DNA of 64,000 nt from Kribbella sp. ALI-6-A (GTDB lineage: Bacteria; Actinomycetota; Actinomycetes; Propionibacteriales; Kribbellaceae): the NCBI RefSeq assembly GCF_001984195.1, contig NZ_MTQN01000010.1, positions 186,001 to 250,000 on the forward strand. Direction: 5' to 3'. The notes beneath the pieces are model-generated. The model did not search any database and was not told the DNA's origin. It was given only the letters and a program-made list of their open reading frames with translations. The position numbers and the translations under genes were made by a program. Positions 35,052 through 43,113 of the stretch are shown piece after piece (position 1 is the first letter of the stretch; the number at the start of each line of letters is the position of its first letter).

Positions 35052-36059
35052 TCAGCCGGGGGCCGAGCTGCCCCTGACGATCAGTTCGGGTTTCAGCAGG
35101 CGTTCGGTCGGCTCGTCGCCGGCCGGGCCGGTGAGGATGTTGATCAGCTCGTGGGCGATCAGGTCGATCGGCTGCCGCAGCGTGGTGAGCGCGGGGGAGA
35201 CGACCGACGCGAGCGGCGAATCGTCGAAGCCGGTGAGCGCGACATCGGACCCGGCGGACAGCCCGCGCCGAGTGAGTTCGCGCAACGCCCCCAGCGCCAG
35301 TATGTCGCTCAAGGCAACGATCGCGTCGACCGGTTCGGTTGCGTCCAGCAACGACGCCGCGCCGCGCGCGCCCTCGTCGAAGGTGTCCTCGGCGCAGTGC
35401 ACCGCGAGCCCGTCGGTCGGCAGCCCGAGCTCCTGGCAGGTGTCGCGCCACCCCGCCAGCCGGTCTTCGGCCAGTCCCGACGTCCGCGGCCAGCCGAGGA
35501 AGCCGATCCGCCGCCGACCGGCGTCGTACAGGTGCCGTGTCGCGGTCGCGCATCCGGCCGCACCGTCGACGTCGACGTACGGGCCGGGCTGGGTGGTTTC
35601 CTTCCAGACCCGCCCGAAGGAGACGAACGGGATCCGCTTGTCCTTCAGCCATCCGTGCCGCGGATCGTGCGTCTCGGTCTGCGACAGCACGAACCCGTCC
35701 ACCAGCCGCCGCGCGTGCAGGTCGTCGTACACCGACATGCCGTCGGCGCCGGCCGGTGCCGTGAACAACAAGATGTGCCGCCCGGTCGACTCGGCCGCCG
35801 CGCACAACGCGTGCAGGAACTGGTCCATCACCAGATGGGCCTGCCCACCTTGCCAGCTCGGCACGCAGTACCCGATCAGTTCGACCGCGCTGGTACGAAG
35901 ACTCCGGGCGTTACGATTGGGTCGGTAGTTGAGCAACTCGATCGACCGGGTCACCCGTTGCAAGGTGTCCGGCCGGAGTCGGTGCGGGGCGTTCAGGGCG
36001 TTCGAGACGGTCTGCACCGAGACGTCCGCGTGTGCCGCGACCTGCTTGAGCGTAGCCAC
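35052..36059 (-). CDS. LacI family transcriptional regulator
   Basis: 335 residues from GTG 36059, chosen for the canonical N-terminus VATLKQVAAHADVSVQTVSN and AGGGGG five bases upstream. The hinge helix region is NYRPNRNARSLRT. The periplasmic-binding-protein-like sensor domain includes DGFVLSQTETHD, DDSPLASVVSPALTTLRQPI and GFLGWPRT. It lies 43 bases upstream of the secreted glycosidase on the same strand, so it is the likely sugar-responsive repressor. AACGTT within GGAACGTTAAAAG (36086-36098) could be its operator. Confidence 0.9.
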   Translation of the reverse strand: MATLKQVAAHADVSVQTVSNALNAPHRLRPDTLQRVTRSIELLNYRPNRNARSLRTSAVELIGYCVPSWQGGQAHLVMDQFLHALCAAAESTGRHILLFTAPAGADGMSVYDDLHARRLVDGFVLSQTETHDPRHGWLKDKRIPFVSFGRVWKETTQPGPYVDVDGAAGCATATRHLYDAGRRRIGFLGWPRTSGLAEDRLAGWRDTCQELGLPTDGLAVHCAEDTFDEGARGAASLLDATEPVDAIVALSDILALGALRELTRRGLSAGSDVALTGFDDSPLASVVSPALTTLRQPIDLIAHELINILTGPAGDEPTERLLKPELIVRGSSAPG

Positions 36060-36150
36060 CACGACCCCCTCACCGGGCACGGGTTGGAACGTTAAAAGCA
36101 CCGGCAGTCTCGCCCCACGGAAGCTGCCCTGTCAACGGCTCAGGGCGCAT

Positions 36151-36528
36151 TCACGCCGGCTCGGCGGACGTCCGATCCTCGTGCCGGGCCCGGGCGGCTT
36201 CGATGTCCGGAACGTGCTGTTCGGCCCAGGCCCGTACGGCGCGGAGCGGGACGAGCAGCGAACGTCCCAGGGGTGTCAGGGCGTATTCGACCCGCGGCGG
36301 GTTCTCGGCGTACTCGTGCCGGCTCACCAGGCCGTCGACTTCCAGGGAGCGAAGCGTCTCGGTCAAGACCTTCGGGGTGATGCCCTGGATGTGGGCCTTG
36401 AGATCGGTGAACCGGCGAGGACCGTCAGCGAGGGCGTTGACGACGAACACGGTCCACCGGGCGCCGATGCGGTGCAGCACCGTGCGGCTCGGACAGGTCG
36501 CCGCCATCACGTTGTACGCCTTGCCCAT
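36151..36528 (-). CDS. HxlR family transcriptional regulator
   Basis: 125 residues from ATG 36528, with GGGAG six bases upstream; the longer frame has no better site. It has the HxlR signature Cys in TCPSRTVLHRIGARWT, a winged HTH with FTDLKAHIQGITPKVLTETL, and RHEYAENPPRVEYALTPLGR. The Cys may sense electrophiles or oxidants. It is divergent from an SDR gene, with a GATACCGGTATC palindrome between, so it probably represses that gene. Confidence 0.92.
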   Translation of the reverse strand: MGKAYNVMAATCPSRTVLHRIGARWTVFVVNALADGPRRFTDLKAHIQGITPKVLTETLRSLEVDGLVSRHEYAENPPRVEYALTPLGRSLLVPLRAVRAWAEQHVPDIEAARARHEDRTSAEPA

Positions 36529-36550
36529 GGCTGCTCCCAGTTCCGTTGTA

Positions 36551-36562
36551 GATACCGGTATC
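36551..36562. promoter_or_regulatory. Palindromic operator GATACCGGTATC
   Basis: Perfect 12-bp palindrome in the 77-bp gap between the divergent HxlR and SDR genes, the usual place and form of an HxlR binding site (GTA/TAC-type arms). Confidence 0.7.
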
Positions 36563-36605
36563 AAATCCATACCGTGAGTCCGAGTCTACGAGAGGGAGTG
36601 ACGCA

Positions 36606-37310
36606 GTGGAACGGATCCTGGTCATCGGCGGCGCGCGGGCGCTGGGAGCGGAGGTCGCGCGGCGCGCGGCGAAGGACGGGTACGAGGTGGTGATCGGCGC
36701 CCGTGATCTGGCGGCCGCCGAGGCGCTGGCGGCCGAGCTCGACGCGACGGCGGTACGGATCGATCTGCAGGACGAGACCACGATCGCCGCCGCGGCCGCA
36801 GGGCTCGCGGGCGGGATCGACCACCTCGTGACGACGGGTTCGGCGCCGCACGACGTACGGGCCGTCGCACTGGATCACGACAAGTTGATCGCAGCGTTCA
36901 CGGCGAAGGTGATGGGACCGATGCTGGTCGCCAAGCATTTCGCGCCGGTGCTGCGGCCGAACGGGTCGATCGTGCTGTTCTCCGGAGTCGTCGGGTGGCG
37001 GCCCGGACCGGGCTCGCTGGTCAAGGGGGTGACCAACGGTGCGGTCGAGTACCTCGCTCGCCACCTCGCGGCGGACCTCGCCCCGGTGCGGGTCAACGCC
37101 ATCTCGCCCGGGGTCGTCGACTCGGGTGCCTGGGACCGGCTGGGCGACGGCAAGGCCGGCCTGCTGAGCAAGAGTGCCGCTGGAACGCTGGTCGGACGGT
37201 ACGGCGAACCGGACGACGTCGTCGACACGGTGATGTGGCTGCTGCGCGCGGGCTTCGTCTCCGGCGAGACGATCCACCTCGAGGGCGGCGCCCGCCACAA
37301 GACCGCGTGA
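36606..37310 (+). CDS. Atypical short-chain dehydrogenase/reductase
   Basis: 234 residues from GTG 36606, with GGGAG eight bases upstream. Rossmann motif is VIGGARALGAEVARR; a SPGVVDSGAW segment follows the C-terminal part of the fold. At the catalytic site the sequence is PGSLVKGVTNGAVEYLARHL: the Lys is present, but the Tyr expected four residues before it is replaced by Gly. Either another residue serves or the protein is not a classical dehydrogenase. Divergent from HxlR, its likely repressor. Confidence 0.85.
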   Translation: MERILVIGGARALGAEVARRAAKDGYEVVIGARDLAAAEALAAELDATAVRIDLQDETTIAAAAAGLAGGIDHLVTTGSAPHDVRAVALDHDKLIAAFTAKVMGPMLVAKHFAPVLRPNGSIVLFSGVVGWRPGPGSLVKGVTNGAVEYLARHLAADLAPVRVNAISPGVVDSGAWDRLGDGKAGLLSKSAAGTLVGRYGEPDDVVDTVMWLLRAGFVSGETIHLEGGARHKTA

Positions 37311-37315
37311 TGCGC

Positions 37316-37348
37316 GCCGGCCCGTCAGCTGAGGGTGGGTGGGCCGGC
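37316..37348. terminator. Bidirectional hairpin between SDR and LLM genes
   Basis: GCCGGCCC (37316-37323) and GGGCCGGC (37341-37348) form an 8-bp perfect stem with a 17-base loop that includes the LLM gene stop codon. It serves the convergent 3' ends. Confidence 0.5.
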
Positions 37349-38110
37349 TCGCAGGATGCGTTCTGCTTCGGTGGTGGGGCCGGGTGCGATCCAGCGGCCC
37401 CACCACGTCGCGCCGGCTGCTGCGAAGGCGGCGGGGTCGCCGCCGCTGACCTTGATGGCGAAGTCGTCGCCGCGCTCGGACCGAAGGCTTCGGACGTCCT
37501 CGGGCAGGATCGGCAACGACGCCGTGGTCGGGCCCTTGTAGGCGCACGATCCGTCCCACCGCAGGATCCTTCGGCGTACGGCGGGGATCAGCAGGTTGCC
37601 GCCGATCCACACCGGGATGCGCGGGCGCTGCACGGGACGCGCGCTCAGCCGGACGCCGTCCAGCTGGTAGTGCTTGCCGTGATGGTGGACGGGTTCGCCG
37701 GACCACAGCGCGTCGATCACCTCGAGGCCCTCGTCGAGCATCTCGGCCAGGACGCGCGGGGAGGCCTGCGGCAGAAAGGGATCGGACGGATCCCCGATCC
37801 CCACCCCGAGCATCATCCGCCCACCCGACAGGTGATCCAGCGCGACCGCTTCGGCGGCCACCTTCCACGGATGCCGCCGGGGCAGCGGCGTCACCGTCGT
37901 ACCGAGCCGGATCCGGCTGGTCGCACACGCCATCGCCGCCAGGCAAACCCACGGATCGTACGTCGGCACCGAGTCGTCGCCCTGATAGACGAGATAGTCC
38001 TCGAGAAAGACCGCGTCCCACCCGCTCGCCTCGGCGATCCGAGCGAATTCCGCCAGTCCGCGCGGATCCCGCCCTTCGCCGACCGCCCCGAACGTCACCG
38101 AGAACTTCAT
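37325..38110 (-). CDS. LLM class F420-dependent oxidoreductase
   Basis: 261 residues from ATG 38110. It is a luciferase-like TIM barrel: MKFSVTFGAVGEG, EASGWDAVFLEDYL, ATSRIRLGTTVTPLPRRHPW, AVALDHLSGGRMMLGVGIGD and RPRIPVWIGGN. Actinobacterial members usually use coenzyme F420 rather than FMN. The substrate is unknown. Upstream it has a 173-bp gap to the next gene on the same strand. Confidence 0.88.
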   Translation of the reverse strand: MKFSVTFGAVGEGRDPRGLAEFARIAEASGWDAVFLEDYLVYQGDDSVPTYDPWVCLAAMACATSRIRLGTTVTPLPRRHPWKVAAEAVALDHLSGGRMMLGVGIGDPSDPFLPQASPRVLAEMLDEGLEVIDALWSGEPVHHHGKHYQLDGVRLSARPVQRPRIPVWIGGNLLIPAVRRRILRWDGSCAYKGPTTASLPILPEDVRSLRSERGDDFAIKVSGGDPAAFAAAGATWWGRWIAPGPTTEAERILRAGPPTLS

Positions 38111-38242
38111 CCCGCGAACGTAGTCCCGTGGAGGGGCAGCACCCAGACCCCACAAGGTTCGGTACTGAAGTGGCCGGTCAAGGCCCGGATCACCCCGGAG
38201 TGGCAGACGGCGATGAATGGCTCCCGCCACGCAGTGATATCG

Positions 38243-38278
38243 CACGGGCCCGGGGGATGCGGTCTCCCCGGGCCCGTG
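38243..38278 (-). terminator. Strong hairpin terminator after the SDR gene
   Basis: CACGGGCCCGGGG and its exact complement form a 13-bp stem with a 10-base loop, immediately downstream (minus strand) of the SDR stop at 38284. Confidence 0.8.
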
Positions 38279-38283
38279 ACGAG

Positions 38284-39024
38284 TCAGGCGGCGTGGCCGC
38301 CGTCGATGGTCAGCTCGGTGCCGGTGACGTATCCCGCGGCCGGACCGGCGAGGTACACGACGGCCGCGGCCACCTCCTCGGGAGTTCCGAAGCGGTCCAG
38401 AGCCAACTGCGCGAGCTGCCCCGCGGCGTACGGACCGTCGGCGGGGTTCATCGCCGTGTCCGTCGGACCGGGCTGTACGACGTTCGACGTGATCCGGCGA
38501 GCCCCGAGGTCGCGAGCCAGGCCCTTGCTCATGCCGACCAGCGCGGACTTCGTCAACGCGTACAGGGTCATCCCGGGACCGGCGTTGCGGTTGGCAATGG
38601 TGCTGCCGAGGTGGATCAGCCGGCCGCCGTCGGACAGCCGCGTCGCCGCCGCCCGCGCCGCGACGTATGCGCCGCGCACGTTGATCGCGATCACCCGGTC
38701 GATCTCCGCCAGGTCGACGTCGGTGATCATCGCGCTGGTCCCCACGCCGGCGTTGTTGACGAAGACGTCCAGCCCACCCAGTACGCCGACCGCCTGCGCG
38801 ACCGCGTCCTCGATCGCCGTCGCGTCCGAGGTATCCGCCTGGAACGCGAAACCGCGCCGCCCCTCCGCCTCGATCCGCTTCACCACGGACGCCGCGTCGT
38901 CGCCGGCCTCCCGGTAGGTGATCGCCACATCCGCCCCGGCCGTCGCCAGCGCCAGAGCTGTCGCGGCACCGATGCCGCGGCTGCCGCCGGTCACCAGCGC
39001 GAGCTTGCCTGCAAGGTCGTTCAT
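38284..39024 (-). CDS. SDR family oxidoreductase
   Basis: 246 residues from ATG 39024. It is a classical SDR: cofactor motif VTGGSRGIGAATALA, NNAG in VFVNNAGVGTS, catalytic Ser in LIHLGSTIA, YALTK for the Tyr-Lys pair, and the closing VTGTELTIDGG. NADP preference is likely from the small residues and basic Arg in the turn. Relatives include 3-oxoacyl-ACP reductases and xenobiotic reductases. Divergent from the alkylation repair operon. Confidence 0.9.
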   Translation of the reverse strand: MNDLAGKLALVTGGSRGIGAATALALATAGADVAITYREAGDDAASVVKRIEAEGRRGFAFQADTSDATAIEDAVAQAVGVLGGLDVFVNNAGVGTSAMITDVDLAEIDRVIAINVRGAYVAARAAATRLSDGGRLIHLGSTIANRNAGPGMTLYALTKSALVGMSKGLARDLGARRITSNVVQPGPTDTAMNPADGPYAAGQLAQLALDRFGTPEEVAAAVVYLAGPAAGYVTGTELTIDGGHAA

Positions 39025-39190
39025 CGTCGTCCAGCCTTCTTCCGTTGATCGGTTCGGCCTCCAGTCCACTCGTGATCACGGCCGCACGCTGGCGAGAAAG
39101 CGGCACCGGCTCCTGACGTCGTTTTTCCGCCGAACCTTGATGGCGCAAAACCGCTGGCAACTGTCCGCGCCGACGACGATGCTGGGGTTC

Positions 39191-40663
39191 ATGTACGAAT
39201 GTGTCGAGCGGTGTGTGCGGGCCGTCCAGTCCAAGGACGCGCGGTTCGACGGGTGGTTCTTCACTGCCGTGCTGACGACCAAGATCTACTGCCGGCCGAG
39301 CTGTCCGGTGGTGCCGCCGAAGGTCGAGAACATGCGGTTCTACCCGAGCGCGGCCGCGGCCCAGCAGGCCGGGTTCCGGGCCTGCAAGCGCTGCCGGCCG
39401 GACGCCAGCCCGGGCTCCCCGGAGTGGAACGACCGGGCCGACCTGGTCGCCCGCGCGATGCGCCTGATCAGCGACGGCGTGGTCGACCGCGACGGCGTAC
39501 CGGGCCTCGCGACCCAGCTCGGCTACAGCGTTCGCCAGGTACAGCGGCAGCTCCAGGCCGAGCTCGGCGCCGGACCGCTCGCCCTGGCCCGGGCGCAGCG
39601 AGCCCAGACCGCGCGGATGCTGATCGAGACCAGCGACCTGCAGATGGCCGACGTCGCGTTCGCCTCCGGCTTCGCCAGCGTGCGCACGTTCAACGAGACC
39701 GTGCAGGAGGTCTTCGCCCTCTCACCAACCGAGCTTCGCAGCCGGGCGAAACGCGGCTCGCACCCCACCGCCCCCGGGACGATCTTCCTGAGACTCCCGT
39801 TCCGTGCACCGCTCACCCCCGACAATCTCTTCGGCCACCTGATCGCGACCGGCGTCCCCGGCGTCGAGGAGTGGCGTGACGGCGCCTACCGCCGCACCCT
39901 GCGTCTTCCGCACGGTCACGGCGTCGTCGCGCTCCGGCCGATGCCCGACCACATCGCCTGCCAGCTGTCGCTGACCGACCAGCGCGACCTCGCGATCGCA
40001 ATCAGCCGCTGCCGCCGCATGCTCGACCTGGACGCCGACCCGATCGCCGTCGACGAGCTGCTCGCCGAGGATCCGATCCTCGCGCCGCTGATCGCCAAGG
40101 CGCCCGGCCGGCGCGTACCGCGGACGGTCGACGGCGCCGAGTTCGCCGTCCGGGCGGTGCTCGGTCAGCAGGTCTCGACGGCCGCCGCGCGGACCCACGC
40201 GAGCCGGCTCGTCCAGGCGTACGGCGAACCGATCGAGGACCCGGCCGGCGGCCTGACGCATCTGTTCCCGCGGATGGACGCGCTGGCCGAGCTCGACCCG
40301 GAGACGCTGGCCTTCCCGAAGTCCCGGCGGACGACGCTGACCACGTTGATCGCGACGCTCGCCGCCGGCGAGATCGACCTCGGCGCCGGCAGCGACTGGG
40401 ACCGCGCCCGCGACCAGCTCGCCGCGCTGCCCGGTATCGGCCCGTGGACGGTGGAGTCGATCGCGATGCGCGCGCTCGGCGACCCGGACGCCTTCGTGGC
40501 CAGCGATCTGGGCATCCGGTACGCCGCCCGCGACCTCGGGTTGCCCGAGGCACCTAAACCGCTGCTCGAGCACGCCCGGGCCTGGCGGCCCTGGCGCGCC
40601 TACGCCGTGCAGTACCTGTGGGCCACCGGCGACCACGCGATCAACACGATCCCGACGGAGTGA
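39191..40663 (+). CDS. alkA: AdaA-AlkA fusion: methylphosphotriester sensor and 3-methyladenine glycosylase
   Basis: 490 residues; the length and domain order match mycobacterial Ada/AlkA proteins. Domain 1 (1-75) is the Ada N-terminal zinc domain, with IYCRPSCPV and CKRCRPDASPGSPEWN; the first Cys accepts methyl from phosphotriesters. Domain 2 (80-190) is an AraC-type HTH (LATQLGYSVRQVQRQLQAEL). Domain 3 (195-300) is AlkA N-terminal. Domain 4 is HhH-GPD, with VRAVLGQQVSTAAARTHA, LAALPGIGPWTVESIAMRAL and the catalytic Asp in ASDLGIR. It is both methylation-sensing activator and glycosylase. A GCGCAA Ada-box-like site lies at 39143-39148. Confidence 0.93.
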   Translation: MYECVERCVRAVQSKDARFDGWFFTAVLTTKIYCRPSCPVVPPKVENMRFYPSAAAAQQAGFRACKRCRPDASPGSPEWNDRADLVARAMRLISDGVVDRDGVPGLATQLGYSVRQVQRQLQAELGAGPLALARAQRAQTARMLIETSDLQMADVAFASGFASVRTFNETVQEVFALSPTELRSRAKRGSHPTAPGTIFLRLPFRAPLTPDNLFGHLIATGVPGVEEWRDGAYRRTLRLPHGHGVVALRPMPDHIACQLSLTDQRDLAIAISRCRRMLDLDADPIAVDELLAEDPILAPLIAKAPGRRVPRTVDGAEFAVRAVLGQQVSTAAARTHASRLVQAYGEPIEDPAGGLTHLFPRMDALAELDPETLAFPKSRRTTLTTLIATLAAGEIDLGAGSDWDRARDQLAALPGIGPWTVESIAMRALGDPDAFVASDLGIRYAARDLGLPEAPKPLLEHARAWRPWRAYAVQYLWATGDHAINTIPTE

Positions 40664-40664
40664 G

Positions 40665-41201
40665 ATGACCGAGCTGAGAACCGAGCGACTGCTGCTGCGC
40701 GAGTGGACCGAGGCCGACAAGGAGCCGTTCGCGGCGATGAACTCCGATCCGGCGGTGATGGAGCACTTCCCGGCGATGATGACCCGCGAGGAAAGCGACG
40801 CCTTCGTCGACCGTATCGGCGCCCAGCTGGCCGAGTGGGGTTTCGGCCTGTGGGCGCTGGAGGTCCGCGACACCGGCCGCTTCATCGGCTTCACCGGCCT
40901 GTCCCGGCCGAGCTTCGAGGCCCACTTCACGCCCGCGGTCGAGGTCGGCTGGCGCCTCTCGAAAGATGCTTGGGGCAACGGCTACGCCACCGAGGCGGCC
41001 CGCGCCGCGCTCGCGTACGGGTTCGGCCCGGCCGGCCTGGACGAGATCGTCTCGTTCACGGCGACCACGAACCTGCCGTCGCAGCGCGTCATGCAGCGCA
41101 TCGGCATGACGCACGACGTATCCGACGACTTCGACCACCCGCGCGTGCCGGCCGGTCATCGGTTGCAGCGGCACGTCCTCTACCGCATCGCCCGCCCCTG
41201 A
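40665..41201 (+). CDS. GNAT acetyltransferase (RimJ/RimL type)
   Basis: 178 residues starting one base after the alkA stop. Motifs include TERLLLREWTEADKEPFAAM, VEVGWRLSKDAWGNGYATEA (acetyl-CoA loop, G-N-G-Y-A) and NLPSQRVMQRIGM. Family members acetylate ribosomal proteins, amino acids or small molecules. Its position inside an alkylation repair operon suggests coexpression under methylation damage; a direct repair role is not established. Confidence 0.88.
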   Translation: MTELRTERLLLREWTEADKEPFAAMNSDPAVMEHFPAMMTREESDAFVDRIGAQLAEWGFGLWALEVRDTGRFIGFTGLSRPSFEAHFTPAVEVGWRLSKDAWGNGYATEAARAALAYGFGPAGLDEIVSFTATTNLPSQRVMQRIGMTHDVSDDFDHPRVPAGHRLQRHVLYRIARP

Positions 41202-41202
41202 C

Positions 41203-41688
41203 ATGCCGTACGCAGTGATCAGCAGCCCGATCGGTGACCTCACGCTGGTCGGCTCGGACCGCGACGAACTCGTCGGCCTCTACATGGAACAGCACCGGCA
41301 CCAGCCGGCCGTCGAGACCTTCGGCCCGCGCGACGACACGATCCTGCCGAAGGTGGTCCACCAGCTCACCGAGTACTTCGCCGGCGAACGCACCACCTTC
41401 GACGTCCCGCTCGCCCCGATCGGCACGCCGTTTCAGCAGGAGGTCTGGACCGCGCTCCAGGACATCCCGTACGGCACCACCACGACGTACGGCGAACTGG
41501 CGCTGGCGCTCGGCAAGCCCCTGTCCGCCTCCCGAGCCGTCGGCCTGGCCAACGGCAAGAACCCGATCAGCATCATCGTGCCCTGCCATCGCGTCGTCGG
41601 CTCCACCGGCAGCCTCACCGGCTACGGCGGCGGCTTGCCGCGCAAGCAGGCGCTGCTCGACCTCGAGCGCCGGGACGCTTTGTTCTAG
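41203..41688 (+). CDS. ogt: Methylated-DNA-protein-cysteine S-methyltransferase
   Basis: 161 residues. Suicide repair protein for O6-methylguanine: active site IVPCHRVVGSTGSLTGYGGG, HTH region YGTTTTYGELALALGKPLSA with the Arg finger in SASRAVG, and NGKNPISI. It starts one base after the GNAT stop. Its TAG stop shares CTAG with the convergent gene. Confidence 0.95.
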   Translation: MPYAVISSPIGDLTLVGSDRDELVGLYMEQHRHQPAVETFGPRDDTILPKVVHQLTEYFAGERTTFDVPLAPIGTPFQQEVWTALQDIPYGTTTTYGELALALGKPLSASRAVGLANGKNPISIIVPCHRVVGSTGSLTGYGGGLPRKQALLDLERRDALF

Positions 41689-42314
41689 GCCCAGGATTCG
41701 CTGAACAGCACTGTCCCCTCCGGCACGACGACCCGGCGGCTGAACGACTCGGGCGTACGGTCCTCCTCCGGAGCCGCGTACTCCTCGGGCGCGACGTACA
41801 CCCGCGCAGCCGCCAGGAACTCCGTGCCCGGCAGTTCCAGCCAGGGCTCGCCCGCCTCGTGCAGGAGCGCGTAGACGGCCTGCTGAACGTCCTCGACCGC
41901 GACGGCGGCATCGGCGTCGGTCTCCGTCGGCCACAGCCGCCGGTGCGCCGCCCGGCCGGCCGCGAGCAACTCGCCGGGCTCGTTCACCCCGAGGTCGACC
42001 CGGGTCACCAGCGAGAGGACTTCGACCGGTACGTCGTCGGGCTCGTCCTGGTCGGCCAAGTCGTCGTCCTCGTCGTCGTCCAGCGGCATGGCCGTGGTTC
42101 CGGTGTGGTCGAAGACGGCGTCGTCCCAGTCGCGCAGGAGACCTTCGAGCGTCTCGTTCGCGGCGAACAGCCGGGCCTGCTCCGCACTGCCGCCCCGCAG
42201 TTCGAGCAGGGTCGCGACATGGTCGCGCAGCCCGGCGATCAACGCGTCGGTGCTGTGCCGGAGCACGGCGCGGCTCTCGTCGGAGAACTGGTCGATCTCT
42301 TCGATGTCGTCCAT
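41685..42314 (-). CDS. Acidic protein of unknown function
   Basis: 209 residues, strongly acidic. The central segment PLDDDEDDDLADQDEPDD separates an N-terminal helical part (SRAVLRHSTDALIAGLRDHV) from a C-terminal half rich in Ala, Glu and Val, ending VVVPEGTVLFSESWA. No TM, signal or known domain. It overlaps the ogt stop and is divergent from the YdeI-like gene across an unusual 23-bp inverted repeat. Confidence 0.65.
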   Translation of the reverse strand: MDDIEEIDQFSDESRAVLRHSTDALIAGLRDHVATLLELRGGSAEQARLFAANETLEGLLRDWDDAVFDHTGTTAMPLDDDEDDDLADQDEPDDVPVEVLSLVTRVDLGVNEPGELLAAGRAAHRRLWPTETDADAAVAVEDVQQAVYALLHEAGEPWLELPGTEFLAAARVYVAPEEYAAPEEDRTPESFSRRVVVPEGTVLFSESWA

Positions 42315-42344
42315 CTGCTCAGCATGCTCCCCCTCCGGCGAAGA

Positions 42345-42367
42345 AAGTGCTCATTGGGTGAGCACTT
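42345..42367. promoter_or_regulatory. Inverted repeat AAGTGCTCA-N5-TGAGCACTT
   Basis: Perfect 9-5-9 inverted repeat between two divergent genes, directly abutting a TTATCT -10-like box (42366-42371) that reads toward the YdeI-like gene. Neither neighbouring gene encodes a regulator, so the protein that binds it is elsewhere. Confidence 0.65.
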
Positions 42368-42412
42368 ATCTGCGGCAGAGTGGGATCAGACGGCGACGAG
42401 AGGACGGTCGAG

Positions 42413-43015
42413 ATGACCAGCAAGGCGGCGGTGGCGAAGGTGGACATGTCGGACGAGCTGGCGGTGCGGCTGGAGACCGTGCAGGAGTGGCGCGCGTGGC
42501 TCGAGGCCAACGGGCGGACCGAGCGGTCGGTCTGGCTGGTGGTCGGCCGGGGCGGCGGCGAGGGCGTGGACTACCTCGCTGCGGTCGAGCACGCGTTGTG
42601 CTTCGGGTGGGTGGACAGCAAGACGATCCGGCGCGACGACACCACGACGTACCAGTGCTTCACGCCGCGGAATCCGCGCAGCACCTGGAGCAAGGTGAAC
42701 CGGGAGCGGGTGGCCCGGCTGACCGCCGAGGGACTGATGGCGCCGGCCGGCGTCGAGGTGGTCGAGCAGGCGAAGAAGTCGGGCACGTGGGACGTGCTTG
42801 CGGAGGCTCAGGACCTGATCGTCCCGGCCGATCTCCAGCAGGAGCTCGACCGGAACGCAGCGGCGGCCCAGCACTTCCAGGCGTTCCCCCCGTCGTCGAG
42901 GCGGCTGATCCTCGAGTGGATCGCGCTCGCCAAGCGGCCCGAGACCCGGGCCCGGCGGATCCAGCAGACGGTGGAGCTCGCTGCCGTCAACCAGCGCGCC
43001 AACCACCCGAGGTGA
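42413..43015 (+). CDS. YdeI/OmpD-associated family protein
   Basis: 200 residues from ATG 42413. Family landmarks: VQEWRAWLEANGRTERSVWL, LAAVEHALCFGWVDSKTIRR, YQCFTPRNPRSTWSKVNRER and, near the C-terminus, FPPSSRRLILEWIALAKRPE followed by TRARRIQQTVELAA. The E. coli relative YdeI is linked to bacteriocin and peptide tolerance; biochemical function is unknown. A 100-bp repeat begins at its stop codon. Confidence 0.88.
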   Translation: MTSKAAVAKVDMSDELAVRLETVQEWRAWLEANGRTERSVWLVVGRGGGEGVDYLAAVEHALCFGWVDSKTIRRDDTTTYQCFTPRNPRSTWSKVNRERVARLTAEGLMAPAGVEVVEQAKKSGTWDVLAEAQDLIVPADLQQELDRNAAAAQHFQAFPPSSRRLILEWIALAKRPETRARRIQQTVELAAVNQRANHPR

Positions 43016-43113
43016 ACGCCCACCACTCACCAACCTGCCCACAACCGCCGAACCTCACCAAGCCGCAGGCGTAACGGCAGCCGAGACCGCGGCTTGGTGA
43101 GTGGTGCACGTTC
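43014..43113. repeat. 100-bp inverted-repeat element, copy 1
   Basis: Outer arms of 20 bp (43014-43033 and 43094-43113) are complementary at 18 of 20 positions, including CACCACTCACCAA / TTGGTGAGTGGTG without mismatch. The core is 60 bp. A third segment, CTCACCAAGCCGC at 43054-43066, is the exact complement of 43089-43101, so two mutually exclusive hairpins can form. The element fills the gap between the convergent YdeI-like and antiporter genes and touches both stop codons. A second copy of the same size lies at 52525-52624. Confidence 0.8.

Noticed and set aside
38233..38246. Second copy of the SPFH-operon operator (GTGATATCGCAC)
   Set aside because: Imperfect match that partly overlaps a strong terminator; no functional link to the RHH regulator.
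37325..39160. 611-codon frame suggesting a fusion of the LLM protein with upstream sequence
   Set aside because: The family-like start is ATG 38110; the upstream part reads through the SDR gene in a wrong frame and across a strong terminator hairpin.
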